A stretch of DNA of 64,000 nucleotides from Aphrophora alni (Eukaryota; Arthropoda; Insecta; Hemiptera; Aphrophoridae): contig OY740768.1 of the NCBI GenBank assembly GCA_963513935.1, forward strand, positions 13,003,993 to 13,067,992, given 5' to 3'. A program made the translations under genes and the position numbers. Of this stretch, positions 1-11,659 are shown piece after piece (positions within the stretch are counted from its first letter, which is position 1; the number at the start of each line of letters is the position of its first letter). The notes below the pieces were generated by a model. That model searched no databases. It worked only from the letters and a program-made list of their open reading frames with translations, and was not told the DNA's origin.

Positions 1-116
1 GGGAAACTTTGCCAATGGAGAATTTAAAACAAGCATCAATCGTAGATAGAACTGAAAGCTTGGCACTGCTTCTTGCATATTCATATACCAATTTATCGCA
101 TTTTGGCAGGTTGTCT
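1..116 (-). CDS. Putative partial exon of an unrecognised minus-strand gene (cut by window edge)
   Basis: Read on the minus strand, the segment follows an acceptor ending CCTAG (AG at 117-118). A TACTAAA-like branch sequence lies about 25 bases further upstream (near 138-145). The frame that starts in phase 2 is open for 38 codons to the window edge; it reads NLPKCDKLVYEYARSSAKL, then SVLSTIDACFKFSIGKVS. A stop (TGA) lies just upstream of the acceptor, so the open frame begins where an exon would. The phase matches the donor at 63757: GAA AG joins A GAC. Residue composition looks like a globular protein. A second frame is also open here, so openness alone is weak evidence. I do not recognise the family; a faint likeness of the LSTIDACF part to the MutS-homologue lever region is not enough for a name. 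Confidence 0.45.
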
Positions 117-589
117 CTAGGGTAGGTTCATTCAGTTTTTAGTAACCAGAGAATAAGTATAAAGGGGTCGGTAAGATGTATGTTTATAAATTTATATTCA
201 TAAATATTTGATTGATTGAGACCCTGATTAGTCTAGTTGATACTGTTTTCGTTTGTTAAGTGACATGTCCTGTGTTCAATCTAGCAGGGGCTTAAAATGT
301 TATAGTATTGACCCAACAACTTGGGGTGGCTATTAATAGCGAATTCTGGTTGTTAATCCAAAAATACGGCGACAGAAAATCGATGTGCTGTAACGTTATG
401 TTACAACTCAAGATTATTATTTGTTTTTAGGTATATCTAAACATTTTTATAATACTACTCTTTTTATTTATAGAGATGTATCCAAACACGACCAAATTTT
501 CTTTTCAATTGTCCCACTAACACCACGTATCGAGTTTTTGAAATAGTCAAATATAACAACAGAAAACTAACATATTATTAACAAAAAAA

Positions 590-621
590 CGACGTTTCAG
601 TTACTAAGCCATCATCAACAG
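590..621 (-). repeat. Hairpin-GAAAC motif, copy 1
   Basis: On the minus strand this reads CTGTTGATGATGGC, then CTGAAACGTCG. It is a degraded member of the recurrent motif CTGATGATG-stem-(C)GAAACG described in the findings. The stem is weak here. Confidence 0.5.
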
Positions 622-1684
622 TTGTAATATGAACACAATACTTTCTTGACACATCGTTTTCTAGATAATAAAGTGTACGTTGTGTAAAGTTCTGTATTTT
701 ATTTCGTTTAGTGGTTCATTTTTGAACAAGTTTTAATCATTTCAAGTGAACAGAAATCTATCCTGGCACCATAAATTTGTAATGACAAATTAAAATGTAG
801 ATTTTCTAATTTAATATGTTGATTTACATTTTTTAATAAAGCCTAACGACTGAGTTTATCGACCAATTTAGATTTACTTATTGTTTTTGAAAAACGTTCG
901 TAATTGCTCAAAAATTATTAAAATGTGTTCAAAAATGTTAACTTGTAAATCGAATGAACAGTCAATACACTTTTGTTTTGGATCAATAACCGTTTCATGC
1001 TCAGGATTTCGTGATTTCAAAACGTAAATAACTTGAAATTCTTTAGTAGAACTTAATTGAGCCATTCCAACCCAAATATAAAATAATTTGAACTCTTCTC
1101 ATCATGCAACGAGGACCCGCAGATCTCATAAGGACTGTGTACACAACAGCCACGTAGGTTTTGACTACTAGGGTAGTCCTACCCCTAAAAATAGATATAT
1201 GTTTCTTCTGTCACGAATATTTTCTCTTTCACGACCAAGAAAAGTATAAAAAATACACCTGAAGTACTCTTCTCTAGTTTCTATTCCTGCACATTTGTAA
1301 TTTTGTAAAGTTGCAGGCTTTAAATACATATGAGCAGTGCTATATGAAATGAAGCAAGGAACTGCAAAGGTCCTGTTAATCTACTTTAAACCTTTGAGAA
1401 TGATTTTCTCAAATATCCCATACTTCCTCCTCTCAGTATTGGTGACTTCCTCTCAGATACGTTAACGTCAGTCACGGAACTGGTTTGTCATAATTTCTTA
1501 ACTACCTCACTTCAATACAATGTAGCACCTTGGTCTCCGGACTGTGTACATGGGATCGTTGCTGAATATTCAGCGTGTATTCTCAACTTCATTGAAAAGC
1601 TTTTCCACTAAGAATGTACGCTTTTCAACAGATAACATTATTACTGCAACACACGTCTGTCTTATCTCGTGCCTAAGTACAATA

Positions 1685-2165
1685 ACTGGCCGCCAATCAA
1701 CCCTCAGGGACACAAATATTATGTTGTCAGGCTGTTGACACAAATAATTAAGACGTCACAATAATTATGGCTGTTTTATAATGTATGACATCATTGCCAA
1801 TAAAGGAAGGCATATTAATGTACTTTAGTTGCTTCGATAGATTAACTTTGAAAGAACAAGCGGGCAGTGTTAAAAATGACTATTGCAGTTTTATTACAAA
1901 AAGATCCGTTTAGCGTCAAAAAGTGGTTATTTCAATCTAATTTCCACCAACACACATACAAAGGCGTTTCAGTGGCTACGTCTTCATCTTCAGACGTTAC
2001 ACTTCACAAACTTTACGTTACTGAATAGAAACAGGCTAGGCCAGTGAGTCATGCAGAACGCAGTACTGAAAGCAATGTAACCTCACCTACAACTCCAATG
2101 ACATCACAATACAGCCCTCAGCCAATGGTATTACAATACATCAACACTTCCATTGGTAACCACTG
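1685..2165. promoter_or_regulatory. Cluster of CCAAT and CRE-like motifs
   Basis: CCAAT occurs near 1694, 1796, 2096 and 2123, with an inverted copy (ATTGG) near 2152. They are interleaved with TGACATCA-like words (1786, 2099) and GACGTCAC (1752). Two consecutive blocks, CCAATGACATCACAATACA and CCAATGGTATTACAATACA, look like a local duplication. The stretch is less A+T-rich than its surroundings. A plus-strand frame rich in Ser, Thr, Pro and Gln (about 2023-2195) is open here, but it has no start context or similarity I recognise. This could be a promoter or enhancer, or chance. Confidence 0.15.
1963..1993 (-). repeat. Hairpin-GAAAC motif, copy 2
   Basis: The minus strand reads CTGAAGATGAAGACG, then CACTGAAACGCC. 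The two ends of the motif are kept but the stem is not. Confidence 0.45.
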
Positions 2166-3004
2166 TATCAACCGGAAGCCTATTCGTCTAAATTAAGTCT
2201 ACATTAAAATCATGCCTATTCTTGTAGAGACCGGGGTAAAAAGCCTCGCCTTGCGGTTATTTCTAAATAAACTTTATATATGGCCCAGTCCTTGAGTGCT
2301 GGAATGTTTATTTACAAAACTCTAAATATGTTCACTTCAAAAAGTGAAGAGTAGTAATTTGCAAAATTAAACTAGTCATTAAAATTTAAAAAATAATTAA
2401 TTCTGTAGAATTTAATGTGTTGGTTATTTCACACCAGCTTTGTACAAAATTAAAACATTTTCATTTATCAACTTTGTTTAGATATTTCAATATTTCAAAT
2501 TAAAAAATAAAAACACATAAACAGATACACATCATCAATAATGCGAGTTACTAAAAGTTTAAAACTTCAAGAGGTACCGAAAAGGAGAATCAACATTTTC
2601 TCCCTATCACAGTATAATGTATACCTTTTACTTGAGACATTTAAAATGCCTATAGTAATTTTGTCACTAAGTATTTAACAAAGCTATTCTATACAACGCT
2701 TGTTTTAATGTTTTAATTTTAACTTAGCTAAATTCTATTTAATTATAAAACATTTTTTCCATTCTTTAGAGAATTAATATTTTCTCGCAAATTAAAAATT
2801 GTTGATTTCTCATGAAATAATTAACTTTTATATCAACAAAAGCGACCACAGAACTTTAGCTTTAAACTGTGATTTCTTTACAAATTGTAGAGGCTTTGAG
2901 TTATCGTAAACTTGCTTTCAAAAAGTTTACATAATTTGAAAATTACATTTGAATTAAAATGTAATTTAAGGAAAGTAAATTCATTCGGTGTGATTATTCA
3001 GGTT

Positions 3005-3029
3005 CGTATGTTTCACCGTTATCATCAGG
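3005..3029 (-). repeat. Hairpin-GAAAC motif, copy 3 (short)
   Basis: The minus strand reads CCTGATGATAACGGTGAAAC. The middle is shortened, so only the flanking boxes remain. Confidence 0.4.
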
Positions 3030-3629
3030 CAACTGTTGAAATGAAACATACATGAGTGTCAACAACTAAGATGGAGGGGGCAAGATTAAATAGAGGGATA
3101 GTGATCTAAATAGTATAGAAATACAATAAAGTAAATTTAGAAAAAAAGATGATTTTTAGGTTATTTTTACAATTACTCTCCTGCATATTTTTCTTCTTCT
3201 TTTTTTAGTATTAATTTTTAAAACTAATGGTTGCATGTTACTATAATAATTAATCATAGGGGTGGTGTAATTTTCTTTTAGGTTTTACCTGTACTAAGGG
3301 AGATAAGTTATTATAGAAGAGTCAACAATATAAATCAAATTATCAGTAGATTTTATGTTATTAACAGATAAAATGTTGTGGCGTACGGATGAGAGTCGAT
3401 AGGCGATTATTGTTTCCACTTCCTGATTATTTAATGCAAGGTAACTACCCTGGGGCCCCAAACTCGTTTTTTGACCTAACAGATACCTTTACTCCTATAT
3501 TATTGACTATCTATTTGTTTTAGTATGTTTTTAGATTTAGAGTTGATTCCAAGAAGGAGGTTATAGTTTATTTTGATTTTTATATTACTTTTCGAGTTTT
3601 ATTTATTTTGCATGTTTTTTCTTGTTCTA

Positions 3630-3862
3630 TTAAGTGCGAAAAACCCATCATCGCCTTATAAAAAAAAGTAAAAAGAAAACATAAAATAAAGACCCGTAGC
3701 CCTTGATAGCGTCAAAATAAAAAAAGAACAAGAGTTGGTCAAGAGAGAACTGATAGGAAGATGAAAGAGAGGGATCTAACCCAAGACTCTATTTAAAAGT
3801 CTGTAGCTCAAACTAGGTTCCCTCGGGATTGCCACCCATGTATTTACACTATAGGTGAGAAT
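3630..3862 (+). repeat. Dispersed family A, single half, copy 1
   Basis: It contains the ordered family blocks TCGCCTTATAAAA, ATAAAATAAAGACCCGTAGC, AACAAGAGTTGGTCAAGAGA, GATAGGAAGATGAAAGAGAG and CCTCGGGATTGCCA. No open frame runs through it. The family is non-coding and lacks a recognisable tRNA promoter. Confidence 0.75.
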
Positions 3863-4511
3863 TCCTGAGAATTATTTTGTGTGTAAAGCAATATTGATGT
3901 AATAAAATTAATAAATTCACTAATAGAATGAAATGTGTTTATTTACGTATTAAATAGATCTATTTGTGTCAGTTCAAGTTTTAATGAAGACAAATGAAGT
4001 TTATTCCAGTTTTCCTGCCTTTGATTTGTTTTACTTGTTTTAATAAATCGTTTGAGAAATTAAACTCTGTAAAAGACATTTTGGTTTCTTTACCGATAAC
4101 TCTCAATCCGAATTATTGAAAGTTGGGTTATGTTACCAAAATTAGATCACAATCATTAAATCTATTTACAGAGAATTAAATTTTGTTCCTTTTTTATAAA
4201 ATCTACCACTAAATTTCTAATTTTTTTTTACAAATACACACAAATTGATCTAAATAGGAGGACTCGATTAGGCTGAGATAAACAAACATCAACCAAATAA
4301 CAACTTTTCTCTTGATCACGGAACCTCAAAACAGATATTTCGACACTCGTACCTAACATTCTCTATACTACGTAGTAAGGTAACAAAACTAATTGAGAAC
4401 CTTTAGAAGCAAGATTGTCTATTCAACCCTTTAGAACTGTGCTACAATAGAGCGCTTTTATACTGTGCTGATATCATTCTATTGGCTACGACTGATTTGT
4501 TTTCCTTCTTG

Positions 4512-4752
4512 TTTAAAGGCAAAAACCTTCTCAGTTATTATCCCTTTTTTAAAAATGTAAGAGGAGAACATAAAATAAAGACCCAGTAGCTATCAAATAT
4601 CATAATAGCGTCAGAGTCGGAAGAGAACAACAGTTGGTCAAGAGAGATTTGATAGGAAAGATGAAAGAGAGGGACGTTGTTCTACTACAGTACATAAAAA
4701 AGTGTAGATCCAGTTAGGGATCTCACTTTAGTTAGAGTCCCTGAGAGTACGA
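4512..4752 (+). repeat. Dispersed family A, single half, copy 2
   Basis: It has all the main blocks, including TTTAAAGGC at the inner end, AGCGTCAGAGTCGGAAGAG, TTTGATAGGAAAGATGAAAG and GTGTAGATCCAGTTAGGGAT. It ends in TCCCTGAGAGTAC, matching the CAGGGGCT-type outer end inverted. It lies 0.9 kb from copy 1 in the same orientation. Confidence 0.75.
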
Positions 4753-7700
4753 CTAATCGAAGGAAATCATGTCTTATTGTTTCTTTCAACAACCTTAAAA
4801 TAATGTTTTAATAATGTATTTTCTGCGAAACATACAAATGTTAAATACACACTATATATTCAGTCGATTTTTTTACAAAATATTTCTCAAGACCTCCTTA
4901 TTCTACGTACTGAATATTGATCAATTTAACACAGCCGGTGTAAAATAACGTACTTTAGTTTAAATACGTGTGACGCAGTAATCATATTATCCGTATTTCT
5001 TTCTTCGTGTAAAATATAAAACGAAGCTCTCAACTTCACAAAGACATAATATTGCATTACTTAAACAAAGGCAACTCTCTTTTGTATGACAAGGCAATTA
5101 GTTGTATAGGTATACGTAATGAAAACTAACTTTCACAAAGAACTTGAGACTTTAAAAACACTTTATGATTATAAGACTGCATATATTCAGTCTTCAAAAT
5201 GAATAGTTTATATTATACTGAAAGTTATTTATAAATAAGAAATATATTGTTAACACAAGATGTTCAAGACGGCGTTCTTCATTTTCAATTTATAACTAGA
5301 GTCTTGTTTTAAACATATTTTAAGAGTCTTTTGTGTTTTGTACAGAGAGTAAAGGTTATGATTAACCCTCTCAACTCGTTAATTGTTTTTTCGTAATTCT
5401 TGTACGCTGATCTTTTATTAGTTCCCCAAAAGGGGAAATTTAGAGTTTAGGAATTAGAAAAGTAGATTTAAAATTATCTGTTCTCTAATGACTTCTTGGA
5501 GTAGCGACATATAAGGTGTAACTTTATCTAGTATTAATAAAGTCACTTTCATCGATAACTCTCAGAGTTGATTTCATATTCAAGAAATATTTGTCAATCA
5601 ATACACTTTTTTGCAGAATCCAATTTTTTCTGTAAATATTCTCTAGGATCTTGTTCCTCCACAATCTTATATTTTTTAAATTGAGGTACCTTCCTTGAAA
5701 CCATACCTCGTCTTAATTAAAAATTATTCTAGTGCTACTAAAAATGTTAGGGTATTGATAGGGTCAGACCGTTTTAGTGTAAGCAGAAGATGTCAATTCG
5801 TACACAATCTTTACTTGTATAAGGGAATTTCTTCCTTTAATAACAGCCGTGGGATTAACTTTTCTTTCCTGTGATAGTTTTTGTAACGTTTGTAACCTGC
5901 AAGATAATTATTGCACTTTGTGCCACGAGCCCAAACATGCTGCCTGTTTGTAAATATGCCATTATTAAATAGAAGAACATAGCGTCCTCTGAATTTCGCG
6001 GTTTACTCTATACTTTATATCTTTTAAAATGATTTAAGTTCAATTATCTTGTAATGTTCAATGGTTGTTTAAATTTGAAGGTTGAGGAAAATTATGCTAA
6101 ATACCATAATTTAGTTTCTATAATACTACAAATTTCCTCAATATATTTTCTTTTTTATTCAATCCAGGTCTAATTTCGTTTTTTTGCGACTTATTTCTAA
6201 TCAATATATTTCCCCCTAATTTGACAGGCTGGTGTGTGTGTATTAATTTTCATCAATTTTTTCTAAATGATTAAATACAATTTTGTGATATTCAATACTC
6301 TATAACATCACTTGAGGGTTTTTTTTACGTACGATATTTTAATAGAGATACAATTAGTACATATTGATTAGATCTTTAGAGGCTGCTACAAATTACCTAA
6401 ATGTGATCCTTATAGTTTGAGTGGCTTTTGAAATCTTTTAATTTTAATTTTGGTTTTTTGGCAGTCATTCCAAAAATATTTCCTCATTCATAATTTGGTA
6501 AATATATAAATAAATTGTTTGGTGTGAATAGCACAAACAACAGTTGATACATCATTCTAAAAACCTCTTTTCAGTTTCAGGTGTCCACGACAAACACAAC
6601 CTTACATACGTCTCTCTATTAGTTATATGCGAGACAGTAAATTCTATAAAAATATCTAGAACACAACTTAAAGAAAATATATTTGTGGAAAAATATGTAA
6701 CTGTAAAAAATGTATTCAAACTCAACAACATTAGAGGTTCGTTTCTAACCTACAAAGCAGAGTTTCACATTTTTCTACTTTACAATCCAAGTATATTTTC
6801 AATACACACTCAATGTGCTTCAGGGGAATCTACTTTACACAAATATAAATTCCTTCACGTACAGTTTTTACGGTAGAATATGTTCATAAATCTTTAGTGA
6901 TAAAGAGGCAGCCACTATTCATCTAACAGGATTTTTAGAATTTTATTTTAGTGTTGTCAATTTGTGGAATAAATTCCATGTCTTCCATCTTTCTCCCACG
7001 TGCTTTGTATAGAGAAAGAAGAAACGATGTTGATGTCATCGCGGATATACACCCTTCGAATATTGATGATGTCTGTTGTCTGTCCGCTCCACTTACATAG
7101 TTATAGTTTAGTTATCACTGAGGATGGTGACTTTGTCGTTGAAACGCGTTTGATTAAGTAAAAGTAATTTTGTGAGATCTTGTGTTCAAATTGTATTCCA
7201 TCTTATGTTATCTCACAAGTTTATAGGCGAGTAGATTGATTTTAATCAAATATAGTATGTTGACTATATCTCCAGAGGTTTTTGACATGAATATAAGACT
7301 TTGAATTCCGCACACTATAACTCTAGTTAGCAATATTTGTTGCTCTTATATCTCATAAAATATAAATGATATTCTAATAATTTAAATTTGTTTTAATGGA
7401 GCGTTTATGTTTGTATCTAAAATTGTGTGTAGCGTGGCGATGAAGTAGCGACGCACGCCGTGTTTGGGAAGTGTAACTTTGCATTATAAAGAGATCGGAC
7501 ATTGAAACTAACGTCGATTTGTAAATAATATCAGGACATAGCTGTAATAACAAAAAATAAAATTTGTAAAATTTTAAAGTCGGAAAATGACTGTTGTACA
7601 ATTTTCATAATGTTGAACGATTTGCAAATGAAATATAAACAGAAATGTAGATTAGTGAATAAATTCAAAATGATTCAGAAAAGTCCAAATTGACTAATAC

Positions 7701-8799
7701 TGATGAAATATATCCAAAGAGCGTAACAAAGTTGAATACGTCAAGGATGACGTGAGGATTGCGAGTGTGTCGCCGCCCAAACTGATGGATATTGACTTGG
7801 AATATAATGGCTTTCAAACATTAAACAATCGTTCTGAAATGTTTATAAAGAGATAGAATTGAGCCGATGTAGATTAGAAATCATCGTTTGTCAAGAATTC
7901 TGTTACGTCTACAATGTTGTATTACTCAAGGTTTATGAGAGATTTAAACAAACAATCTTCTATAGCATGATTGTGGTCGTGTCCCTGAACAGAACCCAAT
8001 AATTTGTTTTACTTTAGTTTTGAAAGAGCTGATTACAAAGAAGGCAGATAAACTAGAAAAGAATTAATCAATGTACTCTTTACAGCACTAGTGTTCAGTA
8101 GTAGTAGTACAATGTAATAATTTGTTGGAAGGTGTGAAGAACTTTAATAAAATGTTATTAACATACGTTATTTACACATCATTGGCAAGCTTATTTAAAG
8201 TAGGAAGTAGTATTGTAGACCCATTTATAAAGTGACAAGTCTGTAACGTCCATTTCATGCTATAAGTTGTCATTTTTAATAGAACCAACTATATGTAAAT
8301 TATTTTCTAGTACAGTTTTCCACCATGAAATAAACTTTCCTCTACATATTTTAATAAATTTCCATTTGAATCTCCCCGTCCCCTGCCCCTAAATCATTAC
8401 ACCAATATGGGTCGCGATTCTAAACAGAGTTTTAATGACAAAGACTATATTGTCTATACTGATTGTTCTCTAATTTATCCTGCTTCTTTTACAATCAAAC
8501 TCCTTTCCAGTAAAGAGACAATGTAGATTACTAGCCTAAATTAAATTTATATTGGCTGACATTTTCGATAGGAGCAAGATTGCGGATAGTTTTTCGCGTT
8601 TCCATGTTCGCTATGAAATTAGGACAAATTACCCTCTATTTTTAAAATTAATTTAATTTGTGTTATAAATTTTCCCACGTCAACTGGTTATTGTATTTAC
8701 TTGTTTAAAATTTAAATGAGGGAGGACTTTTTGAAAATATTTTGGTTTTGGAGTGACATATAAATTGACAGACACTGTAAAAAAAACTGAAGGAGCTTC
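4753..8799. other. A+T-rich stretch, no gene
   Basis: It holds motif copy 4. On the minus strand of about 6960-7090 a 42-codon open segment (ending KARGRKMEDMEFIP) looks slightly coding-like, but I recognise nothing in it. Confidence 0.45.
7118..7148 (+). repeat. Hairpin-GAAAC motif, copy 4
   Basis: CTGAGGATGGTGACTTTG is followed by TCGTTGAAACGCG. As RNA, GGUGAC can pair with GUCGUU over a 3-nt loop, using G-U wobbles. The TGACTTTGTCGTTGAAAC core is shared with the copy at 33621-33651. Confidence 0.6.
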
Positions 8800-9324
8800 G
8801 CCATCCAAAGGAATGAAATGAGTCTAAACCAAGAAGACCTATCTTGCAAACGGCATTATTATAGGACAGGTGAAGCAATTATATGGAATTAGGGGGGAAA
8901 GGAATTGGTATAAAACGTAGCCCTATATGAAGACTCCAACAACTTAAGACAAATGAAGTTGAGAAATTTAAAAATCAACGGGAAATCAGTGCTGTTGTAT
9001 AGATGATTACCACAAACCTTAAGAAAAAATTTTAACCCGTATTGGTGCGAAAGTGAAGAATTTTGGGAAGTTGTGGGTAAAGTCAGTTAGCAGAGACCAT
9101 CTGAAGGAGAAACTGTGGATAAATTGGACCACACCCTAAGAAATGACAACAAAGATACAATAAGATATATGGAAACCAAAAGGATAGAGGATATCTGGTA
9201 TATTTAAAACCACATGGAAGGAACTGCGGAAGAGTGTGACAAGACTTGGGGAGAGCTGAAGAAAATGGTCCGAAATCGCATCAGATGGAGATAATTTGTT
9301 TGCAGTTTTACAACCTCCTTGTAA
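8800..9324 (+). pseudogene. Relic of a non-LTR retrotransposon (LINE) reverse transcriptase C-terminus
   Basis: One plus-strand frame from 8983 to the TAA at 9322 keeps protein-like segments with only a few stops. It contains KSVLLY (the LLYG-CETW region of LINE reverse transcriptases), then KLDHTLRN (the RIGHTLRK region), then TWGELKKMVRNRIRWR followed by FVCS (the family's TWxEVKRLAxxRVRWRxFVxALC tail). Frame disruption is mild near the 3' end and heavy upstream, where a stretch near 8815-8870 resembles the catalytic-domain approach. The element is 5'-truncated, as is usual for LINE copies, and dead. The same family left the better-preserved relic at 59330-60066. Confidence 0.75.
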
Positions 9325-9404
9325 AATAAAATTAAGACGTAATTCAATGATCAGCTGTTAGAGTGCTAGAAAAGTATTGAAATGATTTGATAAGGTTTAA
9401 ACGG

Positions 9405-9672
9405 TTTTTTTTTAAAGGCGAAAATCTTTCGGTGGTCGTCGCCTTATAAAATTAAGAAAGGAAATTAAAAAATATTACTATCCGTCGAATTACAGGGTCT
9501 CTTCTGACCCTGATTTTATAATGTCAGGGTCAGAAGAAAACAAGAGTTGGCCAAGATAGATTTGATAGGAAAGATGAAAGAGAAATTCAACCAAAGAATA
9601 CATGAAAAATTTGTATATCCAGCTAGGTTTCTCGGAGTTGCCATGTCTGTATTCACCACAGATGAGCCACCG
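9405..9672 (+). repeat. Dispersed family A, single half, copy 3
   Basis: It begins TTTTTAAAGGCGAAAATC, followed by CGTCGCCTTATAAAA. It carries TTTGATAGGAAAGATGAAAG and GTATATCCAGCTAGG, and ends at ACAGATGAGCCACCGAG. It lies directly 3' of the LINE relic at 8800-9324. Confidence 0.75.
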
Positions 9673-9815
9673 AGTTAAACATGATTGACCTATTGATCAA
9701 ATTGTCTATATAGCCCAAAAGTGCAACTCTATATCTCTGTTTCGTCCTACGCAACGAATTCATAAAATGTAGCCTTGTCGCTTAAAATATTCATTAATAC
9801 TGCACTTAACTTATA

Positions 9816-9838
9816 ATACATAATACATAATACATAGG
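9816..9838 (+). repeat. Short tandem repeat (ATAATAC)n
   Basis: Three successive ATAATACAT-like units. Confidence 0.6.
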
Positions 9839-10429
9839 TAAAGCCTACCTAGACCTGACGAAGCCAGTTATGTACGATGAAACAGTACAACAACAAAACG
9901 ACAAAATTAAAATCATACAAAATCAAAATATTTATAAATTTAATTGAAATTACAGTATTCTATATACAGCCTCATTTTAAGCTAATTTTTATTCATATTA
10001 CTTTTTTTAAATATGGAACAGTCTAGGAGACAGTGTGTTTTAAAAGTTGTGAAGTTTTAGAATTTCCAATCTTAGAAAATAAAATTTCTAATTGAAAACT
10101 TTAAAAAATAAAATTTCACTAAAATTGACTTTATAAACAAAGCCGGAAATTTAATTAAAAATCCGTAAAATGATAAGTTTCTTGGTGAATTCGACCCAGA
10201 TCTCTAACAAAGTAAATAATAATTTTCTATATACTGAATTTATGGTGATTTAATTCTTATATTTTGTTTCTTAATTTTGGTGTAGGTCTAAAAAATTCTA
10301 CAATTTCAAGAAACATTTGAAACCACTATTTCATAGAGTTGTACTTACATATTTAATCATCTTAAAATTCAATTCTATAACTCAGGTGTGTAATTTTAAA
10401 ATATTTATATAATTGCATTTAAAAATGTT

Positions 10430-10750
10430 GTCTTCCACACCCTGGACGCCCTACTTCTTTACTTGTAAAATTGGACTGTATTTTCTGTTTTTATTCGTTT
10501 AAAAGACATCATAGAATTAATGAGAATGTCGTGAATCCTTTTTATCGATATAAATACTATAACGTTCTTTCCTATCTATTACAGTAATTCAAATTAATTC
10601 CGATTGCATGGTTGGGATCAAAGCCTTCTCAATAATTATCTCTTCGAATTAGTGTCTATTTATCACGATGGCATTAGCTTTGTCAATAACTCATCTTCAC
10701 AGTTTCAGGAGTATCTGTTGAAGGTTATAACAGCCGTTATACCAAGGGGA
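10430..10750 (+). repeat. Dispersed repeat family B, copy 1
   Basis: It shares with 31240-31490 and 34240-34510 the order: A/C-rich CCACACCCTGG-like block, AATTCAAATTAATTCCGATT, CTTTGTCAATAACTCATCTT, then ATCTGTTGAAGGTTATAACA. It is non-coding. Confidence 0.6.
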
Positions 10751-11440
10751 TGAAATTAGTTATTTTATTTTCAACTGTTCACATCTCTACTTCTGTTGGC
10801 AACTTGATATTATTTGTTGGTTAGTCCTTCAAATGGTAATAAGTTTGGTCCGTTTTGGTTTTGTGGAATGATAAGTTAGAAAGTTTGTGCACTGATTTGT
10901 ACTGTTAATTTTTGTATTTCATAACGTCTTTTATAGAGACATTATGTGAAAACAGCGACGAAATTATTTTAGGTTTAATGGATGGGGATGTAACAAAACA
11001 AAGTTTATTATATTTGATCTATAAGAGCGTGTGACACTCCTGCTTTGATAAAAATTCCTACTTAAAATTCCATTTCCTCACTTTCCTCTTTCGAAGGAAT
11101 ATTAACAGGTGGAATTAAATTTGAATACCTTTTAAAATAAGTTACATTTTTTGAAAACCGACGACGGTCTTCAGTATGCCTTACGGTATTTTCAAATATA
11201 TTTTTTATTATTTTATTATTTTTACTTGCGGTATAGCACATTAGTTTTGGATATAACTACTTGAGTAAAGCCATGGTAAGGTTTTCTAATACATATATTA
11301 ATTTTAAAAAACATTATTAAAATAACAGATCATCTCTTCCCACACTCCAACCAGAACTGATATCACTGCTTCTTGATTTAGTTATCTCAAATGTTCTATA
11401 TTGCTAATTTCAACATGTTAGCCCATGGATTGGATAATTT

Positions 11441-11655
11441 TATCAATTATAAAACTAGGTACAATGCCTGCTTTTTGTGACTTTTATTTTGTGTAACTTA
11501 TAACATAATTGACGACCACATAATGATGGGATTTGTGTAATTTCTGTGATCTGAAGATGGGTACGTAGGATACCCGAAACCGCGGTAATCAACAAGTGAT
11601 TTCTGGATTGGAATAAAACAAAAAGCGGGTATTGTACCTAGTTTTATAATTGATA
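11441..11655 (+). repeat. Fold-back element containing hairpin-GAAAC motif copy 5
   Basis: The 37-nt arms 11441-11477 and 11619-11655 are inverted copies with two mismatches; the outer ends read TATCAATTATAAAACTAGG and its complement. Between them, at 11551-11585, lies CTGAAGATGGGTACGTAGGA, then TACCCGAAACCGCGG. There GGGTA pairs with TACCC immediately before GAAAC. The element is non-autonomous and non-coding; open frames inside it are incidental. Confidence 0.7.
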
Positions 11656-11659
11656 TATT

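Larger units (their letters stand above)
117..3629. other. A+T-rich stretch, no gene
   Basis: Apart from the three hairpin-GAAAC motifs and the CCAAT cluster listed separately, I see nothing assignable. Confidence 0.5.
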
